Assembly: GCA_029961685.1 (NCBI GenBank)
Contig: JARWKL010000001.1
Span: 61,181,314 to 61,245,313 of the forward strand
Length of the DNA stretch: 64,000 nt
DNA from: Aristolochia californica
Lineage: Eukaryota > Streptophyta > Magnoliopsida > Piperales > Aristolochiaceae
Reading direction: 5' to 3'
The stretch's first letter is position 1. Each line of letters opens with the position of its first letter. The notes below the pieces were generated by a model, which was given only the letters and a program-made list of their open reading frames with translations, was not told the origin of the DNA and searched no databases. Below are positions 11,331 through 24,083 of the stretch, in pieces. A program made the position numbers and the translations under genes.

Positions 11331-14300
11331 TGAAATTTAATTATGAATTTAAATTTAGTAAAAATAATTTTACCAATTACTGACTAAATAATACCAAAAT
11401 TACACTGTGTCGATTTTGGGATGAAAATGCCTCTAGTTTCAGTTTGACATTATTAGTTCAGTTAAACCCTCCTTTCTATGATCCAACTCTCCAAAATTCA
11501 TGCCTCCTCAACCAATTTGACTTATTTAATAATAGTATTAGAGTAGACCATAACATAGTATTTTACTATAAAGTAACATGGTCATTATTTACTATTTAAC
11601 ATAGTAATATTATATATTTGTAAATGTTATCTTTCAAATAATAAAAATTATATTTTGAATCAATAGTGAGGATAATATCAGTGAGTCTCCATACAAATTT
11701 ATTTGGGGTAACCTACTATTTCAATGCCAATGATATATTACATTTTTCCCATAAGTAATGCATATCATATAACAAAGTGGTACGATAGGTTTGGTACTAT
11801 ATTACCTAATAATAATATACTCTATTATGTATAGCTCTAGTAATATGTTGTCGTAAGTTCCAATTTAGTAATATATAGCCCTATGCTCCTATTTTAATTA
11901 AACATCATGTTAATGTGTATTAGTTTGTATAATATTATTAAACCTAAATGATACTAAATTCATTTTGGAATTAGTAGTATAATTTTTGTTCATTTGCACA
12001 TGACACCATATACAAATAACAATAGCATTATGTTAATATGTACAAAAATATTATGTTGCCCGATAACATTAATACTATGACAGGAATTAATTTAATATTA
12101 TGTTAATAGCAAGTTTTCATTCTATAATGTGTTGTCATACACTCTAATTGTAGTTAAACATTGTGTTAATAAGGATCAATTAGTATGTTACAAACCTAAA
12201 TAACACAAAGCTTACTCAATAATTAGTAATACAATTTTTAGGCTCCTAATCTACATAAATATTATGTTAATAAGTATCATATAGTATGCCATAGACCTAA
12301 GTAACAGTACAATTAGTAAATTAGTCATTTATAAACGTTGGATCCTTCCGTAATGAATAATTAATTAATAAAGAAACATGATAGATCTAGGTGGATTTGA
12401 ACCACCGCCTTCTCAAAGTTACTTTGACCACTCTTACCATTTTGAGCTTAAAGATCCACTAAGACAATGTTTATCAAAAATTTAAATTAAATCAAACCTG
12501 AATTAAAAAATTAATTAGATAAACCAACAATATCAAATTGATCAATAGATCTTAGATCCCACAGAGTTTTGAATATAAAAAATACAAAGAAAGTGTGAGG
12601 TTTCGTTGAACCTCTTAAACCCTCAATATCTACGAAACTAAAGGTATTTAATGATCATACGTATTAAAAACTACAAATAAATAAGAGCTATTGAGGTTGA
12701 GCAATCGATGCAAGTTCATCTCTTGGCTTATCTGGAAGAAAAAAAATAGATCAACCTATCATTTGATCAAAGCCCTACAAAAATCATGATCCACAAGTTA
12801 TGATGTGAAAACATAACCTTACTTTGAGCCTATTCATTAAGTCACAAAAGCTTGCACAAGTTGGCATTTAAGGTGTTGGGAGTCAAAATATTTGTATTTT
12901 AACTAGCAATGATTTCAAAAACATAAAATAGCATATTAAAGAACGTAATCATTAAATTTATTAGCAACAATACACAATTCTACATCATCCTTAGACCAAA
13001 GGCCTATACAAACCCAATGAACATAAAACCAAAAATATACACATCTATTGCATTTGAAAAACCTATAACAAATGAAACACCCTTGAATAAAGTAAAAATC
13101 TAAATAAAATATATTGAATGTAATATAAAATTGTAAGTAGAAGCATTGATTAGTAGAATTATTCTCTACAATATCTCAGAGCAGTTCTTTGTTGGTAAAA
13201 TCATCACTATTTTTATTACCTCTTGCTTCAACTTCACTTTCAAGAAGGTATAGTTTATTGTCATGTTAATAATGGTTTTAATATACATTTATCAATTGTT
13301 GACCCCCTCCCATCTAGCAAGAAAATTAGTTGATTGCAAGTTAAATATAAAAGAAAATAAGTAAGAGAAAGAGGAAGGCAAGTAAAAATAATATAAACAT
13401 GTATTTCCATGTTGTGACAAGTTCAAGTATCTATAAAGTTAGAATATGACCATTAGATTTTAACCAAGTTGTAGCACTTTGGGATCTTCTTTTTTTATTA
13501 AGGTTCAAAGCGATGATCCAAAACTTTAATTATGAGTTATGATAGACTAAAACTGGTATACTAAAACATCTATTGGTTGTGAAGATCAACCTTACTGATT
13601 AGAATAGTATAAGCCCACAAAAAGAAAAAAAGAAAAAGGTCCAAAGAACATCATCCATATTCTTGAATGCTTTAGAGGAGCTATTTTTAGCTACAAACTT
13701 CTTTTTGTAGCTTTGGGTAACTACTTTGCAATCGTAATATAAAGAAAGAAATCAATTTGACAAAACTAACAACAGGGAGATCCTGATTAAAGGCAAATGA
13801 GGGTTATCCTCACGGATGATTATTGTCCTATCATGGGGTCTCTCTCTAGGGATAGGGATGACTTTGTGATTAGGTCTTCAACGCCTATTAGTTTCAAGTT
13901 GTTGGAAGATATGAATATGTTGGAGTATCATTGATGTAACCAATTTATATTTTTTCGTCGATTATTCACTCTTACTAGGATGAATGGTATAATTATAATA
14001 TCGGTACTTTTATCATTCATAAATAGAGCTTAATGGGGAGGGTTTGGATTCAGTCCATTACCCTAATTCTCCAGCCTCTTTCTCCTTCTCAAAATTCTTC
14101 ACTCTTCTTCTTCTCCTCCAAAAGTTTTTCTTTGTAACTCTCCTTCTTCTTCTCACCCCATAATCATCTTCTACTTTGATTATACATTATGAAATCCTAA
14201 GTTTTAACATAGGTAACTGAAATTTTGAGATTAACTATAATAATTTTGGTTATATAAAGTAATACTCATATTGTGTAATTTTAAACTACAAAGAGTTTCC

Positions 14301-14640
14301 CTATATAATGTCAAAAATATTAATAAAAAAATAATTTGACATACCATAAAAGCATAAATCATTTGTGCATATCCATGAGGATCTGATACATCATGTATTA
14401 ATTTCAACTATATTTTATTTTATTTTTATTGTCATTGTTAAACTAATATTTTGTATGTTACAATTTGTAGAATGAACAATTTTCGAACATTGATCACTTA
14501 CGGAACAACAATCAATGGGCTTGCATACAGATAGGGTGCATGAGTCAAGGAAAATTATGTAAGTATACTTTTACTTTTGCACTAGTTGATTATTCAAAAG
14601 TTTAATCTTTTTGAAGATATAGATTTTATTAGTTGTGTTA
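11331..14640. other. AT-rich intergenic DNA with diverged repeats
   Basis: No gene is visible over 3.3 kb. Between about 11890 and 12330 a loose tandem pattern recurs at least three times (AAACAT..TGTTAAT, then AGT(A/T)TG, then ACCTAA(A/G)T, then TTAGTA), which suggests an old, diverged tandem repeat. A 75-bp tRNA-like segment sits at 12383-12457. The stretch 13980-14120 (CATAAATAGAGCTTAATGGGGAG followed by a CT-rich run) resembles the LTR pieces at 19990 and 27070 in reverse complement, so an LTR fragment may end there. Confidence 0.45.
12383..12457 (-). ncRNA. tRNA-like element (decayed tRNA or SINE head)
   Basis: On the minus strand these 75 bp have tRNA proportions: a 5' GGATCTT arm pairing imperfectly with 3' TAGATCT, a D-arm with GCTC and GAGT around a TGGTAA loop, an anticodon-like hairpin with loop AGTAACT, and a perfect T-arm GGTGG-TTCAAAT-CCACC containing a consensus B box (GGTTCAAATCC). 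Against a working tRNA: three bases instead of two between the acceptor and D-arms, G instead of U before the putative anticodon, and mismatches at the tops of two stems. A tRNA pseudogene or the promoter head of a tRNA-derived SINE fits best. Confidence 0.4.
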
Positions 14641-14900
14641 TTGCCAACAAAACGAGGTGTCATAGTTAGTAAATTAAGCGATTGTACTAGGTACCCCGTG
14701 CTAGAGTGGGCCCAAGATACTCCAAGGATTTTCTTCTGTTCCCTCATCTATCATAGCTCGATGATGAGTTGTATTGAACTCAAGAGATGATGCAATATCT
14801 ACAAGATTGGCATAAGAGTACGGGGTTTGATTTGGATGTGATGCATCAAATCTTCCTACAATTACATAGGGGACCAAAAAGGCATTTGTTGGGTCCATCT
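14640..14900. repeat. Left copy of a roughly 270-bp diverged direct repeat
   Basis: This stretch resembles 27450-27740 in the same orientation: AAAACGAGGTGTCA against AAAACGAGATGCAA, then ATACTCCAAGGATTTTCTTC against ATACCTAGAGGATTTTCTTT, then GATGAGTTGTATTGAACTCAA against GATGAGTTACACCAAACTCAA. The two copies bracket the whole LTR-retrotransposon block. A minus-strand frame of 65 codons (14898-14701) is not recognisable. The source may be an older element interrupted by the later insertions. Confidence 0.4.
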
Positions 14901-16639
14901 ACAAACGCCCATCTTAGTTTTAAAATGGATGAGGTGCAACTACTAAGGAAAAATACTTGTTGATTTTCAGGACTCCATGGATTTAGCTCATGGAGAGAAA
15001 AAAAAGGGACTCATTGGGAACGTTGGAAGATGGGCTCCAACCCACACGACCAAGGAAGGTCCACATATCTAAGAGTGTTGGAAGATGGGCCCAAACCCAT
15101 AAGAAATAGGACCCACCATGATTACTATGAGCTGACATCCTTATCACATAAATTGGAAGATCAAGAAGGACTCACAAAGATAACCACAAGTTGGTTGGAA
15201 TATCAAGAAAAACTCACAAACATAACCACAAGCTGGTTGGAAGATCAAGAAGGACTCACAAAGGCATCTTTATCTTATGGTCAGGTCCTATAAGAGTTCT
15301 AGTTTGAGTTATGTTTGTCTTTTATCTATATTGAGTTATTTAATTATACTAAGAGTTATCTTTTAAGTGTTAGAGTTTGGGTGTAATTGGGACAAATGTA
15401 GTTTTATTGTAATTGAACTCTATTATATTCCTCTGTTATAAATGATGTTCACATACTCTGATTATAATAATCAAATATTCCTCTATTTATCTTTTTAATA
15501 AATTCAACATTGTATCAGAGCAGCTTTCGTGAGTTGACTTGGTCAACCCAGAGATAATGAGATCATTTTCTCTAAACCCTAAACCCTAAGTCTAGGTTCG
15601 TATTTTTTTTCTTTGTAGTCCATCCACCCATTAGTTTTCTTTGCATTTTCACCTCTATACTAAGTTTTTCATATTGGAAATTATATATTGAAGGCAATAT
15701 ATTCGAGTCTAATTTCCAAAAAAAAAGATGTTTTTTCAATCGAAGTTATCTACAAAGTTGATATTTGAAGCAGCGAAGGTCAAATTGCAAAAGAGTTTTG
15801 AGCAACAACAGAAAGCTTCAAATTTCGAGGAATTTTATGTTATCTAGAACGAGACTTTATATGGAGAAATATATATCAAAATAAATATTTTTAAGTTTAT
15901 TTTCCTACCTATTCAACCAATTCTCAATCTAAGTCTTTTATAATAAGATATTGATCTTGGAAGAGTCAATGGTCATGCTGAAAAAAAAAAAACAGTACTT
16001 AGTTCGGCCAGATGAAAGAGACCGAAATTTATCAGACTATTTATCTTCTGATAATTATATTTTATGAAGTGAAGTTATACTTGGATGAAAGGTATTTAAG
16101 TCTAGTTTCAAAATGAAAACATTTCATGTCAATCTGATCTATATTTAAAGATATATTCGCTTTGGAAGAATCAAAGGTCATGCTAGTATTCAATTGCACT
16201 TGAAAAGAGGAATTTAAGCCCATTATTTTGCGTCACTTTTTGAGTTGATATATCAGGAAAATATCTACTTCTCCCTGGTTTGAGGGCTTATTACTACATC
16301 TCTGTTATTTTGGTTTATTGTTGCATCTATGATATTTGGTTCAAGTTGGGATCACTGCCATTACCCAGTTTAAGGGGGAGAAGTAGAAGAAGTACAAAAA
16401 AAAAGTATTTATTTCCATATGTTGTGGATAAAGTTTATGTGACCAAAATATTCAAGAAAGTGGGAGCACAAATGAAACTTGTGCATCCAAGGAGAAATTT
16501 TTATATCGAATTATTTCATGGGCTATTTTACAAAGTTTGTTGTATGTGTTGGAAGATAGTCGTGTTATATTTAGATGCAGTTGTTATGTCTCTTTGGATG
16601 AGACATTATTATTGAAAAGGAGGTGGCCTCAGTATCCTT

Positions 16640-17040
16640 TCTCATATCATCATTTACTTAATACCCCGTAAAAAATATAAAAAATATCAATGGTTGGGAT
16701 TCCATAATGGAGGAACTTAATACCTCGTCAAAAATATAAAAAATATCAACGGTTGGGATTCCATAACAGAGAAACTTAATACCCCGTCAAAATATCAAAA
16801 ATATCAACGATTGTGATTCCATGATGGAGGAACTTAATAGTCTGTCAAAAAATATCAACGTTTGGGATTCCATGATGGAGGAACTTAAAAATATCAACGG
16901 TTGGGACATCGTGATGGAGGAACTTGATACCCTGTAAAAAATATCTACCAGTGAGAGTCGGTGTCCGGATTGGGACACCATGATGGATGAGTTTAATATT
17001 ACATCTATGTCATACCAACCCCGCCCCCCCCCCCCCCCCC
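16640..17040 (+). repeat. Minisatellite plus C-tract in LARD copy 1
   Basis: About six imperfect units, mostly 45-62 bp, built on AAAAATATCAACGGTTGGGATTCCATGATGGAGGAACTTAATACC occupy 16640-16985 (unit given here only as a pattern; copies differ). A run of 17 C follows at 17024-17040. The same order of minisatellite and homopolymer tract occurs in LARD copy 2 (57810-58075, other strand), so it is a family trait and not a local accident. Confidence 0.8.
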
Positions 17041-17429
17041 TAAATTGGCTAGTTGGGCCTCGTGGAAGAGAGCACTAGCGTGAGAGGGAGTGTTGGAAGA
17101 TATGGAGGACTACCATTTTATACAAAAAAAATCTTATACATCATTTGCAGCAAATTGGGAGTTCATGGTGTTTTCTCACCTCTAGCTTGAGGGAAAATGT
17201 TGGAAGAACCCACACGACCAAGGAAGACACATATATCTAAGAGTGTTGGAAGATGGGCCCAAACCCATAAGAAGTAGGACTCATCATGATTACCACAAGC
17301 TCACATCCTCATCACATAAGTTGGAAGATCAAGGACTCACAAAGATAACCACAAGTTGATTGGAAGATCAAGGACTCACAAAGGCATATTTATCTTATGG
17401 TCAGGTCCTAGAAGAGTTCTAGTTTGAAC

Positions 17430-17651
17430 TAGGGGTGGCATTGAGCCGAGCCGAGCTTCAAGCCGAGCCTCGTCTCGAGCCTAAAATTGTCATCGAGCTC
17501 GAGCCCAACGAGTTCGAGCCGAGCTTCGAGCCGAGCTCGAGCCTCAACATAAATTTAAAACTTTTCAAAAAATATATATCGAATAAAATGTATATAAAAT
17601 TATGCATACATTTTACATAAAATTGGGCATAACCTCTACTTAAAATTGAGC

Positions 17652-17688
<37 letters not shown>

Positions 17689-19735
17689 GTATAAAATTCG
17701 GCATAACCTCTACTTAAAATTGGGCATAATCAATATACAAAATACCTGCATAAACACTCCATAAAATTGTCTATACATTCCATACACACTTCATGAAATT
17801 GTTTATACACTCCATAAAATAATCTAAACACTCCATACACTGCATAACATTATAAATAAACTTCATACAATAATCAAACACAACAAAATTAAATAAAATA
17901 TCACTATCAATTTACAATCACCCAAATAAAAACTATAAATCCTTTAAATAAAATCCTATTACTATTACAGACTTACTAGAAAATTACAAGAAATATTTTA
18001 AATTTTTCTTAGGAAAGTTAAATGGACCTCTTATTGCCTTTTCTAAGGAAATAAATAAAAATTAATAATTAATCTAATATATTATTTTACTTATCGATAA
18101 ATTTTTAATCACATAAAATGTCAAACATAAAATTGCTATGAAAATTGCCTCATGCTCAAAGTATTATATCATCAACTGTCAAATACTTATTCTAAATTTT
18201 TCTATATGGTTTTCTAACCCATCTTGGCAAGAAAATCTTACTTGGAAAATTATATGATTTTTTAAAAAGAATTTATAATTAGAAAAATATTTTGAAAAAA
18301 TATGAGGCACTAATGGTCCCTATATTTCTATTAAATATGTTTTTTCAACATTTATTGAAAAAACCACTAATAGTCTCTAGAAACGTATTTCTACTAAAAT
18401 ATCTTTTCAATTTATTTAAGAGCCATGAGGAAGGGACAAAGAGTTTTTTTTTTCCTTGTTTATGATCTCGCACGTAGGGGTGGCTTTGAATAAATTATAT
18501 ATAAAATTATGCATACATTTTTAAAAAATATAATGATAGGGGCGGTTCAAGATTTAATTTTAATAATGGATTAAAAAAGCACCAATATTAATATTTTTTA
18601 CTCCAATTGTTGTCTAGCTTGTTTTGTAATTTTTGAATCTGGCCATAATTTATTATGGCGTCCTTAGTGCCCCTAGATAAAAAATTATATTATAGGAAAA
18701 ACTAAAAATATTTTTCCTATGATAAATATTCCCAAAAAAACCTTTAAATAAAATCTTATTACTATTAGTGACTTATTAGAAAATTACAAGAAATATTTTA
18801 AAATTTTCTTAGGAAAGTTAAATGGACCTTTTATTGTCTCTTATAGGGAAATAAATAAAAATTAATAATCAATCTAATATATTATTATACTTATCGATAA
18901 AATTTTAATTAAATAAAATATCAAACACAAAATTGCAATGAAAATTGCTTCATGCTAAAAGTATTACAACATCAATTGTTTAATACTTATTCAAAAATTT
19001 TCTATACAGTTTTTTACCCCATCTTGGTACGAAAAATCTTACTTAGAAAATTATATGATTTTTAATAAAAAATTTCAATTAGAAAAACAAACATGAGAAA
19101 CTAATAGTTTATAGAAAATTATTTCTATAAAATTTATTTTTAATTTTTTTCGAGAGGATTTTTTTTATTTTTTTATTTTATGATCACGCACGTGCGAGAT
19201 CATCTTCTCGCGAGGGAAGGGGGAGATTATTTCTCCCCTGTTCTGGTTTTTCGCCGAGACGACTCGAAGGGAAGGGGGTTACGACGCCGGGGAGGACCTA
19301 TCGTCGCGGATGACGGTCACGACGGAGTCGGCGGCGACAGAAACAGAGGTGACAACGAGGAGAGGAAGAAATCGAACGGACGGCCACAGAGGCGGCCGAC
19401 GAGCAGCTGCGACGGCGGTATAGACGCCGGCGAACAGCTACTACGGCGGTAGAGGCGGCGACAACAACCGATGGGAGGGATCGGCGGTGACGAGGGGGGA
19501 AGAAAAAATTTTCCCCCCCTCGCTTTCGCTCCTGCTCCCCCGCTCGCTCGCGACCCGTTACCGAGTTATACCGATCTGACTCATTTCGAGCCGGCTCGCG
19601 AGTCGACGAACCCAACCTAGCTTTGGTCGAGCTCGGTTCGTTAAGGTAAACGAGCCGATTTCGGTGCTCGAGCTCATTAAATGACGAATCGAACCGAGCC
19701 GGCTCGCGAACTTGCTCGTTTCGAAGCCACCCCTA
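17430..19735. mobile_element. Non-autonomous hAT-like element 1 (2306 bp)
   Basis: Perfect 10-bp terminal inverted repeats TAGGGGTGGC and GCCACCCCTA. The flanking 8-bp target duplication is GTTTGAAC (17422-17429) and GATTGAAC (19736-19743), with one change. Eight-bp duplications and this terminal sequence are typical of hAT elements. No transposase is present. Both ends are rich in GAGCCGAGC/CGAGCTCGAG repeats, the middle is very AT-rich, and the right end (19190-19560) is GC-rich. The interior holds a direct repeat of about 320 bp (17938-18260 and 18743-19055) and a second internal copy of the terminus at 18475-18484, so the element is itself composite. It splits the 3' LTR of LARD copy 1. 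Confidence 0.85.
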
Positions 19736-20519
19736 GATTGAACTATGTTTGTCTTTTATCTCTATTGAGTTATTTAATTATGTGAGGACTTTTCTTTTGA
19801 TTGTTAGAGTTCGTGTGTAATTGAGACAGAGGTAATTTTATTGTAATTGGACTCTATTACCTTCCTCTATTGTAAATAGAAGCTCATGTACTCTAATTAT
19901 AATAAGTGAATAAAGTATTTATCTTTTTCATAAATTTAATTGGAAGAAAACCAAAGGAAGAAGAAGTTATGGACATGATGTCTTAACCCTCCCCCTGAAG
20001 CTCTATTTATAAATTAATGAAACTAATGTATTACAATAAAACTCCTGAATTTAGGGTTTAGGGTTAACCCTTAAACTTTACCCTAATTACTTCATTGTCA
20101 TCTCTATGAGATGACTCTTTATTTACCATCCTGCTATCATTGTATGGCATCAAACCCAGCCGGTTCGCGAGCCGCTCGAGATCGGCTTGGTTCCGGCTCA
20201 ATTCGATTCAATTTTTCTGGATCTCGAACCGAGTTCAAGATCCAGATGAGGCTCGTTTAAATTAACGAGTCAAGCTCAACCGAACCATGATTCAGTTCGA
20301 AAGCACCCAAGCCAGCTCGTTAACTTAACGATGCCCAAAAGGGGCGAACTGGGAGCGAGATAGGATGTCTTCGACTTTCAACTCGTAGAGTCAAAACTCA
20401 TCACCGATTCACCCCACCCAGGTAAGTGCATTTTGCCATCCTTCTATCTAGAGTTTTATAAGCCCTCCTTTCATGTGATTCTCTTCTTGTTACCTATGTG
20501 GAACTAATAAGCCTCTAGT

Positions 20520-20726
20520 GAAGAGGGGAAAGAAAAATAAAAACGAAAAGGAAGAGGATAAAGAAAAAATAAGAGAAAAAAAATGGAAAAAAAGGGAGAA
20601 TAAGGAAAAAAAGGAAAATGAAAAAAATGGAGGAGAGGTAAAAAGGACAATAAAAATAAATAAGAGTTGAAGGACAAAAGGAAAGGAAACAAATAGCAAG
20701 AAGAGGAGAAGAGAGAAGAAAACAAA

Positions 20727-20757
<31 letters not shown>

Positions 20758-21010
20758 ATTATATTATATTTAAAAAAATGAATTAAAATTATAGTTAAAG
20801 TGAAGATGAAGAAATAAATATGAAATATTTTATAAAAAATAAAAATAAAAAAGGGAAGGAAAAAGAGGAAATAAGGGAGAATAAAGAAAAAAAGGAAAAT
20901 GAAAAAAATAAAGGAGAGGGAAAAAGAAAAGAAAAATAAATAAGAGTTGAAGGACAATAGGAAAAGGAAACAAATAGCGAGAAGAGGAGAAGTGAGAAGG
21001 AAAAAATTAA
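20520..21010. repeat. Purine-rich tandem duplication
   Basis: Almost purely purine plus T on the plus strand. Two copies about 290 bp apart share AATAAATAAGAGTTGAAGGACAA followed by GGAAACAAATAGC(A/G)AGAAGAGGAGAAG. The 155-residue Phe/Leu/Ser frame on the minus strand is an artefact of this composition. Confidence 0.8.
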
Positions 21011-22303
21011 AAATATATTTAAAATTTTAAAATAAATTAAATATATAATTAAAGTGAAATTTGAGAAAAATAAATATAAACTATTTTATAAAAAATATAT
21101 TTTTATACATGAGAAATATTTTCTTAATATTTTCTTGGATAATTGAGCCATGTACTTAAATCATAGTACTTAAATCTTGTTCTTAGTTTGAAAGTTTCTC
21201 TTGTTCATAACTTAGAGTGTATTTCAAGTCTTTGTGATGGCCGAAAGGTCGAAACGAGAAGAAAGTAGGAAACAGTAGGTAAAAGACATGAACTTGATCC
21301 TATTAATTGAAATTCAATTATTAATATGGATTGCCAAGTAAATAAGATTCATCTAGAATATCCTTTCAATTTAATTGACCCATCACAAAGATAAATTTCA
21401 TGACATACATAATAATTTTTAGTATATGTAATAAAAATTTATTCAAAACGAAGCCATATGAGTGGTTTTAATAAGAAATGTTGAAATATTTTTTTAGTAG
21501 AAATTCGTTTCTAGGAACTATTAGTGCCTCATGTTTTTTGAAAACAATTTTCTAATTGGAAATTCTTATTAAAAAATCATATAATTTTATAAATAAGATT
21601 TTCCTACCAAGATGCGTTAGAAAACCGTATAGAAAGTTTTTGAATAAGTATTTGACAATTGATGTTTTAATACTTTTAGCATGAGGCAATTTTCATAGCA
21701 ATTTTGTGTTTGACATTTTATTTGATTAAAAATTTATCGATAAGTATAGTAATATATTAGATTGATTATTAATTTTTAATTATTTCCCTAGAAGAGGCAT
21801 TAAGAGGTCCATTTAACTTTCCTAAGAAATTTTTAAAATATTTCTTGTAATTTTCTAGTAAGTCACTAATATTAATAGGATTTTATTTAAAGTTTTTTTG
21901 AAAATATGTATCCTAAGAAAAACATTTCTAGTTTTTCTTAGAATATAAATTTTTAACCAGGGGCACTAAGGAGGCCATAGTAATTTTTTTGCCAGATTCA
22001 AAAATTACAAAACAGGCTAAACAACGACATTTGGGGTAAAAAAAATTAATATTGGTGCGTTCTAATCCATTATCGATATTCAATCCTGTACCTCCCCTAT
22101 CATTTTTTTTAAAATGTATGTATAAGTTTATATATAATTTATTTGACATATATATTATGCAGAGTATTAAATGTAGGTTGAAGCTTGAACTCGGTTAAAA
22201 AATTATTAGGCTCGAGCTCGATTACAATTTTAGGTTCGAGGCTAGGGTCGGCTCGTGCTCGAGTTCGAAATATTTAAATCAAGCTCGGCTCGAACATAGC
22301 AAG

Positions 22304-24083
22304 TAGGGGTGACTTCGAACCAAGTCAGCTCGAGCTCGGCCCGGTTCGATTCGGTATACCTGGATCTTGAGCCGAGTTCGAGATCCGGGATCGGCTCATT
22401 TAAATTAACGAGTCGAGCTCGATCGAATCAAGGTTCGACTCGAAAGCTCGCGAGCCGGCTCATTAATTTAAGAGCGGCACAGGATTCGGGGGATCTGGGG
22501 GATTCAGGACCGGGGAGCGAGCCCCTCCCCTGCTGCCTTTCTGTCGTCGTTGATTATGTGCTCCCTGCTCGATTTCTTCCCCCTCGTCTGCCTTTACCTT
22601 TGTTTCAGTTGCCTGAGGGAATGTGAGGCAGGAAGAGAAGTCGGAGAGGGAGATGGTTCGGCCATGGGAATGGATGATGTTGGCGATGCGGAGTTCAAAG
22701 ACACATCAGAGGACGAGGGAGTCGGCAAAACCGTAGACGAACTTCGCCTGAGCCGATTGATCTCCGTTGAGTGTCTCCATGGTCTCTCCCTGCAAATAAC
22801 GTATCCCGTCTTGGTACATTCCTCTATCCTGCCAGGAGAGACAAAGGCGATTCTACACAAGCCCACGTGCCACTAGCGATTTAACGCCAACCCACGTGAC
22901 CAGGACGAGAATTTCTTGGGAAGATCATATATGGTAACAAGTAGTATCATGAGAAGCGTGTAAGATCTCATCGTGCTCCTACAATGAGATCTCATAGGCC
23001 TCTCAGTTTGAAAGTAAGTTGCCTAATTCTTATTCTAGGCTTTGACTTACGTACAGTACAAAGCGTAATGGAGAGGCTTGCTTCTCCCGGCAGTGGACCT
23101 AAGTTAGAAAGGAAAAATAATTTCCCTCCCCTCCCCCGCGTAAGAAGAAGAATTCACATGTGCGAGATCATAAACAAATGAAAAAAAATAAAAAAAAATT
23201 CAAGGAACTATTAGTGGTTTTTTTAATAAATGTCAAAAAATATTTTTAGTAGAAATACATTTATATAGACTATTAGTGCCTCATGCTTTTTTGAAATATT
23301 TTTCTAATTGGAAATTCTTATTAAAAATATCAAATAATTTTCTAAGTATAATTTTCCAGTGAAAATCGTATAGAAATTTTTTGAATATGTATTTGACAGT
23401 TGATGCTATAATACTTTTAGTATGAGGCAATTTTCATAGCAATTTTGTGTTTGACATTTTATTTGATTAAAATTTTATCTATAAGTATAGTAATATATTA
23501 GATTAATTATTAATTTTTATTTGTTTTCCTATAAGAGGCAATAAGAGGTCCATTTAACTTTCCTAAGAAAATTTTAAAACATTTCTTGTAATTTTCTTTT
23601 AAGTCACTAATAGTAATAAGATTTTATTTAAAGTTTTTTTATTGGAAATATGTATCCTAGGAAAAATATTTTTAGTTTTTCCTAAAATATAAATTTTCAA
23701 TTAGGGGCTCTAAGGAGACCATAGTAAATTTATGGCCACATTAAAAAATTACAAAATAAGTTAGACAATATTTGGGGTAAAAAATATTAATATTAGTGCG
23801 TTCTAATCCATTATCAAGATTCAATCCCGAACCTCCCCAATCATTCTTTTTATAAAATGTATGCATAATTTTATATATAATTTATGTAGAGTATTAAATG
23901 TAGGTTAAGGTCGAACTCGACCAGAGCTCGAGCTTGAACTCGGTTAAAATTATTAGACTCGAGCTTGATTACAATTTTAGACTCGAGGCTAGGGTCGACT
24001 CAAGCTCAAGTTCGAAATATTTAACTCAAACTAGATTCGAACATATGCAGGTTCGGGGTCGGCTCGACTCGATGTCACCCCTA
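22304..24083. mobile_element. Non-autonomous hAT-like element 2 (1780 bp)
   Basis: Terminal inverted repeats TAGGGGTGAC and GTCACCCCTA, flanked by a perfect 8-bp target duplication ATAGCAAG (22296-22303 and 24084-24091). The empty-site phrase AATAGCAAGGTTCGGGG recurs at 24461 in the tandem duplicate of the host sequence. There is no transposase. The left end carries GCTCGAGCTCGG-type repeats. A GC-rich, coding-like patch (about 22470-22880) lies near the left end and an AT-rich segment shared with hAT element 1 lies in reverse orientation at 23290-23640. Confidence 0.9.
22470..22880 (-). pseudogene. Possible captured host-gene piece inside hAT element 2
   Basis: A GC-rich island within an AT-rich transposon. 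On the minus strand TTTGCAG followed by GGAGAGACCATGGAG looks like an intron acceptor and a strong start context, beginning METLNGDQSAQAKFVYGF before a stop after 24 codons. A second minus-strand frame (22866-22594) stays open for 90 codons with a Ser/Pro-rich tail. I do not recognise the protein. hAT elements are known to pick up gene fragments, but this could equally be transposon-specific sequence. Confidence 0.3.

Larger units (their letters stand above)
15021..19940 (+). mobile_element. LARD-type LTR retrotransposon, copy 1 (3' LTR split by hAT)
   Basis: A non-coding LTR retrotransposon. The 5' LTR is 15021-15509 (starts [T]GTTGGAAGATGGGC, ends AATTCAACA). The primer site is 15510-15521 (TTGTATCAGAGC, one change from the tRNA-Met site). 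The internal region, 15522-17197, has no gag or pol. A purine tract (TTGAGGGAAAA) precedes the 3' LTR, which is 17198-17429 plus 19744-19940, split by the hAT element at 17430-19735. The LTRs contain short direct repeats of TTGGAAGATCAAG. A telomere-like TAAACCCTAAACCCTAAG lies about 60 bp past the primer site. The flanks GGGAA and TGGAA look like a worn 5-bp target duplication. It belongs to the same family as the elements at 19941-27364 and 57027-59869. Confidence 0.85.

Noticed and set aside
12383..12457. Functional tRNA gene
   Set aside because: Wrong spacing before the D-arm, G instead of U before the anticodon, and imperfect stems; kept only as tRNA-like.
20490..20957. 155-residue Phe-rich minus-strand frame that looks like a membrane protein
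   Set aside because: It is the complement of a purine-rich tandem repeat, with no homologue-like pattern and no start context.
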